Below, in pieces: positions 58,401 through 64,000 of a stretch of 64,000 nucleotides of DNA; within the stretch, counting starts at the first letter, position 1; each line of letters begins with the position of its first letter. A program made the position numbers and the translations under genes. This stretch comes from Primulina eburnea (taxonomy: Eukaryota > Streptophyta > Magnoliopsida > Lamiales > Gesneriaceae). The stretch covers positions 16,587,054 to 16,651,053 of the forward strand of contig NC_133101.1 in NCBI RefSeq assembly GCF_022965805.1, given 5' to 3'. The notes beneath the pieces are model-generated. The model did no database searches, was not told the DNA's origin, and was given only the letters and a program-made list of their open reading frames with translations.

Positions 58401-58995
58401 TTTACGATTTCTTGGGAAAAAAACCCATCCACGGATCCACGCTCCTCTATGTTGCTTGCAAGATGATTCTGTGTGAATCTTGATTTTCATTGTCCTCCAA
58501 TCTTGATTGCATGTGTTTTGAATTTGGTTCTTTCTTTTTACATTTGATGGAGGAAAAAAATAAATCCACGATGGAGTGCATGCACGAGGGTAGGTTGTTC
58601 TCAAAAGAAGAAAATATTTGTTTTCCCTATATGCAAAGCCGAGGTTGGGTGCCTCTTACCCTTCCCGAGATGGAATATTTTATTCCGGGACCAACACTAC
58701 ACAAGGCTCTCTCTTGGATATGCCATCTTTTTCATTGATCAAGTGTCCATACAAACACAATTTGTTTGTTATTGAAATTAGGCTCTTCGATTATTTCAAA
58801 TATTCATATGTTGTTGTCCTTATTGCTAGCATATATCAAAGTTAGTGTTTGTCTATGAGATATTAGATGTTTGGTAGGGAGATTGTTTTAAGATCCAATT
58901 TTTTAAATTCGATCTAGAGGCTAAAATTCTAATGTATACTGAATATGAGTCAAAATTTCTTTATTATTGTAACTTAGATCCAAACAATGAAATCT
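58401..58995. other. Spacer with weak ORFs
   Basis: ORFs on both strands (58341-58604 minus, 58490-58738 plus) overlap and have no recognised motif. Confidence 0.35.
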
Positions 58996-59610
58996 ATAAA
59001 ACAATGTTTTCATAACTAGATAGTTGATCGAACCAATTTACTTTGAAAAACGGTTCAATCGGTCGGATCGATTGAACCGACGGTCGGACCGAAAAACCGT
59101 TATATTATATAAAGTAAAAATATTAATATATTTTAAATTATAAAAATTTAAAATATGTATATAAATAATAAAAAATATATATATTTATCCAAATTTAAAA
59201 TATAAACAGACATATAATATGTATATAATATGCAAACAAATATGTTTACCAAAATTTAAAAATTAAATAACTATATACATAAATTTAAAATACAAATTGT
59301 ATTTTATAAAAATAAAATAAATTATACTATTACTAAAATAATAGTTTTAAATAAATTTAAATTTCTAATAATCGTGTATATATATAATAAAATATTAAAT
59401 CTAAGATTTATTAAAATTAATTTTCATAAAAAAATAAAAAATTTCGGAAAATCGGTTCAAATGTTGCAACCTGTTTTCTATTTTATAATTGGTTCGATAT
59501 GTTTTTATTGGTTTTGATCGATTTTGACCGATTTGACCGCTAAAATAGGTTTTAAGTTGTTCCGGACCGGACCCATGACCGGTCCGATCCGATTTTGAAA
59601 ATACTTCTCT
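58996..59610. repeat. ACCGG/GGTTCGA-rich MITE-like repeat, long copy
   Basis: The edges carry GGTTCAATCGG, GGTCGGACCGAAAAACCG and, at the other end, CCGGACCGGACCCATGACC. An AT-rich core of about 350 bp lies between them. The ends are imperfect inverted repeats around GTTTTCATAA / TTTTGAAAAT. It is related to the short copy at 12828-12990. Confidence 0.4.
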
Positions 59611-60766
59611 AAAATAATAAACTATCGTTCATGATAAATATTTTCTACTATAGATTATTTTTTCCATCATGATAAATATTAGTGTAATATTTTTCTAGAT
59701 TTTTTGTGTTATTCTATTGTGCATCATAAATAGGGACAATATTGTCAAAATAAATAACAATATAATTCATTATGTGGATTATAATTTCTTCAGTAGTTAC
59801 CACTAGATTTATGGAACCATTATCTCAACCAATCAGTAACTATCATATTCAAATCTATCGAAATCTATAATATATGTGCAAAAATATATATTTGGTAGAA
59901 TATTATTTTTTTTTTCTTCCCAAAATCACATGTCAATACTTCAACTTTAAATCTATTTATATAAAATGTGTAATACCTAAAATAGGAGTAATTTAATTAT
60001 AATTAGGATGCATAATACATATAAAATCATATTCAACAAAAAAATATTGAAATTTAACGTAATTCAATATTTCATTTACAAATTTAATGTGTAACTCTAT
60101 TTTAATTTTTCCAAAAAATATTGAAATTTAACGTAATTCAATCACCCGATGATCGATCGATGCTCCACTCCTGATTATATATGATCAAAAATGTATTTTT
60201 CTTTATATTGATATCATTGTCGCTCAAAAGCTTGTTTTTGTAAGCTCCTTCATTTCTCTGAATTCTTCTGGATTACTTTATGTTTTAAATTTTTTTATTT
60301 ATTTTAGTCTTTGGTTTTATTTTTTTTTATTTTAGTCTTTGGTTGTGTGCCCTGTTGGTGCTATCTTTCATTTTTTTATCAGTAAAATAAAACAAATAGT
60401 TACCGTTTGGTCCGCTATATTATTTATCCACATTTTTATCCAATCTAATATCATATTTCATGTACCATATCATTTAGCCATCTACCAATCATTTACATCA
60501 CATCAATCAAATCATTGAATTGAAATTATAATATTAACCTTAGTAAATAATATTATAAATATTTTATTAATATTTTCAAAAAAACAAAACAGTGATATCA
60601 CATTATCTCAAAATTAATTAAATTAATCAATCAAATCAAACATTATATTCTATCATTTTTATATAATTTATTATTAAAAAATATTACTTATCTTCATATT
60701 ATTTGTCTAATATCACGAACCAAACGATACCTAAATATATAGATCGATAGTGTTCAATACAAATAC
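59611..60766. other. AT-rich region without recognisable gene
   Basis: Includes a 28-base direct repeat (AAAATATTGAAATTTAACGTAATTCAAT type) near 60042-60070 and 60114-60142, and a TTTTAGTCTTTGGTT repeat near 60300-60350. No gene was seen. Confidence 0.45.
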
Positions 60767-60861
60767 ATGACATCACTGGACAAAGTCATGTTTGATTATA
60801 TGAAAATGGAGGAATTTCTTGTTAATAAAATTATAAAAACTAATTATTATAATGATAATTA

Positions 60862-60877
60862 TATTATTATTATTATT

Positions 60878-60913
<36 letters not shown>

Positions 60914-60914
60914 A
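60862..60914 (+). repeat. Compound microsatellite (ATT)n(GTT)n
   Basis: About six ATT units followed by about twelve GTT units. The ORF through it (Ile/Val run) is an artefact. Confidence 0.9.
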
Positions 60915-61024
60915 TCATTATAAAAAACTATTGTGGGGCAGATCTCCAACGACTAGTCTCATAAAAAAAAATTATTTTTATCTCAAAATATTATTTTTTT
61001 ATGATAAATATGAGTTGGATTGAC

Positions 61025-61078
61025 CCGTCTCGTGGATATATATATATGTGAGACGGTCTCACAAGAGACCTACTCATT
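61025..61078. repeat. MITE-like terminal repeat fragment
   Basis: CCGTCTCGTGGATATATATATATG followed by GTGAGACGGTCTCACAAGAGAC. The GAGACGGTCTC palindrome recurs in short asterid repeats that I recall; the full element was not delimited. Confidence 0.35.
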
Positions 61079-61180
61079 TTAAAATATAGATAAAAATAGG
61101 ATTGAAGATTTAAAAAGAAAGAATACTTCAGAAAAATAAAAAAAAAAAATCAATAAAGTTATATAATTATGGTATAATTG

Positions 61181-61790
61181 TGTTAGGATCGAGTTTAGAG
61201 ATTAGAGAGGGTGAATAAACTCTTGAATCTCTTTTCGAATTATTTTAGCTTGAGATGATTATCAAACCGGACTCATAAAAATTTAACTGTAAAATTCGTT
61301 TTCTTGACAAGATAGATGCGGTTGAACCCCTTAAAATTGATTTTTAAAGTACGAAAGATCCTGTTGAATCTGGATAATAATATAATCAAATTACTAAACT
61401 TTTAACAAAGTAAATTGAATAACAGTAAATGTGGTAATGTAAACAACACAATAGAATTTTATATAAGTTCGCAGGTTTAATTCTTTTACGTCTCTCATTC
61501 TTCTACTTAGGAAAGAATTAACTAGAATACTTTAGTTTTACTACAGTTTATACAAAATCACTTCAATTTAGAACTTATTACAACTTCATGTGATTCAGAA
61601 AAATATTTGTTCTTATTCGGGCTCACACTTATTAGTCTCATTCTTTTCATCAACCAATTAATCAAGAATATCAGAACTCGAGTCTGATTGCGCCCATTTG
61701 ATTATGATAAGAGCGTCTAGAAGCATCGTCCAATAATACCCTAAGTATCACTGATAGTGCCTGCAAGAACCTTGAGTTATTATTTGTGTA
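61181..61790 (-). mobile_element. Copia-type LTR fragment, antisense
   Basis: Begins TGTTAGGATCGAGTTTAGAG then AGAGGGTGAATAAACTC, matching the opening of the intact copia LTR at 28243 (GAGTTTAGAGG...GGTGAATAAA). It shares CTTTAGTTTTACTACAG and TTATACAAAATCACTTCAA further on. The distal end is missing or unrecognisable. Confidence 0.5.
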
Positions 61791-62079
61791 TAGTATGAAC
61801 CCTTCAACTCATATATCCCGATCGGATTTGTAACCATTAGATATCAAGGGTTTTAAATGAATTTGATAACGATGTGATATATCATCGAGTAACAACAGTG
61901 ACATGGTATCTGCAACTGATAAAACACCTTTCCAAAATGTTCATGTCTTACTATGACTAGAGATTTTTTGCATTATTAACTAATCAGATCACGTATGGTG
62001 CTGAACCCACAGCTAACTATAGAGACACTTTGAGGAAATAATCAATTCTACCGGCATTCGAATGCACACACAAGATTTG

Positions 62080-62960
62080 TATGGTGCTGAAACTCAAATA
62101 GTGTTGCACACTAATTTCACGAGCTCATGACTACATACATGCAAGATAAGACATCTGCCCATGAATGTGTTGCACATATGATTGGGCTTATTAAGAAAGT
62201 AGTTGGCCCATAATCAATGATTCCCAGTGAGCTCCATGTTGACATCATCTTGTTATCATTCATTCCTCGTTTGACGATCTATTCATTTGGAACGAAAAAC
62301 GCTTCAAAATAATGGAAAGAATCGTTCTGCGCCTTTAAAGAAAAACAAGCGCAATAAGAAGCCGAAGACTATTTAAAAGGACCACAAAGCCCGATAAGAC
62401 GGAAAAAATTTCTTTCACCGCAAGAAGTTTGTACATAAGAAGTTATATGGGCCACAAATATTTTGGCAATGATAAGTGAATGTTCAAAATCTTTCAAAAA
62501 CAAACAAAAGAAAACAAAATAGTTTAAATCATGCACACAAATGGTACGCTAGACTATAACATATTTCTTAAAGAATGATGCACAAGCTAGTAGGAGAGTG
62601 CATGTTTAACTTGTCGGATATAAACACTCTTAATACATGTGAATCTTATCTAAAACGAAAGATGACTAAACCACTTTCCCTAAGTGGAGCGTACACATGA
62701 TCTATTAGATTTGATCTATACATATGTGTGTGGCCCGCTAAGTGCTAGCACAAGATATGGGCAATGTTATTTCATTACCTATACTGATGACTTCTTGAGG
62801 TATGTATGTGTATTTAATGAAATACAAATATGAAGCATTTGAAAAGTTCAAATAATTCAGAGCTGAAGTAAATAAATAATTAAGAAAAAGTATTAAAATA
62901 CTTCGATCTGATCGAGACGAATAATACTTAAGTACTCACGAATTTCATACTACTTAATGA
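62080..62960 (+). pseudogene. Copia gag and integrase remnant (Tnt1/Retrofit-like)
   Basis: The plus strand reads, across several frames and stops, KMIGLIKKVVGP and MIPSELHVDIILLSFIP (gag), a Lys-rich KKNKRNKKP linker, TCESYLKRKMTKPLSL (GAG-pre-integrase), and FLRYVCVYLMKYKYEAFEKF with KSIKILRSDRDE (integrase core). Protease and the remaining parts are absent. It is heavily decayed and truncated on both sides. Confidence 0.6.
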
Positions 62961-62971
62961 GAATGTGATTA

Positions 62972-63380
62972 TGTAAGGTTCAAATGCGATAACGTAATCC
63001 AACTGCATGCAAATCTAAGATAAATGAAAAATGTCTAATTAAATTATTTTAATTGTATTAATTAAATGTGGTAGGCATGCTTACATTTTAAAATATGGTT
63101 TTCTATTAGAATGCATAAAACATTGTTTTTTAAGGGTTATTCGAGACACGATCGATGAACAGAGACCGGGGACCATAAAGGAAAATATTTTTATTAAATG
63201 ATTATTTTTAATTATTTAATATATGGTATTTTTTATACAGTATTTTCGAAATGATGTCTTTTGAGGTGTTTTTATGCGCCGATTTGTATTTTAGACTGAC
63301 AATCAATTTTTGAAGAAAATAAGGGCTTTTTGGAAGCTCGGCCAATATTTTCAAAAACTTGAATTTTCATGCTTTTAAAT
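62972..63380 (+). mobile_element. Decayed gypsy LTR fragment related to the left-edge LTR
   Basis: Starts TGTAAGGTTC and then follows the reverse complement of 1437 downward: GCATGC, ATTAATTAAATGTGGT, TTTAAAATATG, CGATCGATGAACAGAGACCGG, TTATTTTTAATTATTTAA, TTTATGCGCCG. It truncates against the copia fragment at about 63380. Confidence 0.55.
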
Positions 63381-64000
63381 TCATTTTTTATGCACTAAGG
63401 GGCTGCCATGGCACACCATCCTCTTATAATAGACAATATGAAATATTTCTTTAATGATATAATCTAAAAGCCAACATGGTGGTCTTCTGTCTCGAGTTGA
63501 CTGTCTCATATTAAAAACCTCCGACTCAAAATGTTTTTGTTCTTCGTGCTCTGGTACTGCTTCACAAGAAATTTGCCCTTCGTCCGTCTTATTTTCCACC
63601 TGAAATATAGTAGTTTTTGAATTCAGTGAGCCTTTGTGTCCTTTTACTTTATCTTCCTCGAAGATAACATCTATGCTGATGACAATCTTGTGAACATTAA
63701 GATCACACAAGAGAAACCTCTTTATTCCATCAACATAACCCAAGAAGATACATTTTCTGGATATCGAATCTAACTTCGATCTTTCTTGCTCATTGTACAG
63801 AACGTACACAGGACTTCCAAATGCATGGAAATAAGAATAATCTGCCGGCTTCCCGTCCACATCTCCATCGGAGTTTTCTAGACCCGCAGTCCTCAACATA
63901 GCTCTTGTTATGTCCAACAAGGTTTTGTTCATCCACTACGCCACTCCATTCTGTTGAGGTGTGTATGTCATCGTGAATTGTCATTTGATGCCTTCATGTT
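63381..64000 (-). pseudogene. Copia pol fragment (integrase to RT linker), continues past the window
   Basis: From the right edge inward the minus strand reads TYTPQQNGV (before the integrase Glu), NKTLLDITRAMLRTAGL, a deletion where the central integrase C-terminal part should be, GKPADYSYFHAFGSPVYVLY, LDSISRKCIFLGYVDGIKRF and HKIVISIDVIFEEDKVKG. The linker toward RT ends RQSTRDRRPPCWLLDYI. A stop after QNGV and a frame slip near the deletion show decay. RT itself is absent. Confidence 0.75.

Noticed and set aside
58341..58738. Possible organelle gene in overlapping ORFs
   Set aside because: I tried to match it to plastid and mitochondrial proteins from memory and found no motif that would support a name.
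60767..60964. 65-codon ORF with an Ile/Val run
   Set aside because: A translation of an (ATT)n(GTT)n microsatellite.

Overview
This is plant nuclear DNA: AT-rich, with no bacterial-style genes, and built almost entirely from nested and decayed LTR retrotransposons. The lineages are Ty3/gypsy Tat and Athila and Ty1/copia Sirevirus-like, with one small CACTA transposon. A eudicot is likely. The coding remnants resemble polyproteins I associate with Lamiales, especially Gesneriaceae, but that is memory and has not been checked.

Layout. (1) 1-1437: an LTR, minus strand, open at the left window edge. (2) 2131-12142: complete but dead Tat-lineage element, plus strand, with two 631-bp LTRs, TSD ATTAT, gag-pol with the extra archaeal-type RNase H, a 103-bp minisatellite and an antisense spliced gene. 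(3) 13220-24170: complete but dead Athila element, plus strand, TSD ATATT, with an env-position ORF and GC-rich palindrome doublets in the LTRs and spacer. (4) 24397-24768: a broken proline-rich gene in a host island. (5) 24890-52038: a 27-kb minus-strand Athila-like element whose LTRs enclose everything up to 52 kb. Four later events have hit it: a 10.57-kb copia element (28243-38812, TSD CTCGA), a CACTA element (46228-47542, TSD CTA), a solo LTR (47712-49770, TSD AAAAC) and a 1.92-kb tandem duplication of its RNase H-integrase region. (6) 52104-53147: solo copia LTR, TSD CATGA. (7) 53-64 kb: AT-rich DNA with LTR fragments, copia pol remnants, MITE-like repeats, a microsatellite and a GC-rich island near 58.0-58.4 kb.

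The main point of interest is the cargo of the 27-kb element. Between the end of pol and its 3' LTR, in the env position and on the sense strand, there is an unrecognised cysteine-containing ORF (39077-39728). It is followed by an intronless LOG-like gene (cytokinin riboside 5'-monophosphate phosphoribohydrolase), which the copia element split in two (38813-38868 and 27691-28242). This looks like host-gene capture by an LTR retrotransposon.

No gene here looks intact enough to be called functional. Every polyprotein has stops and frameshifts, and the LOG copy has two frameshifts plus the copia insertion.
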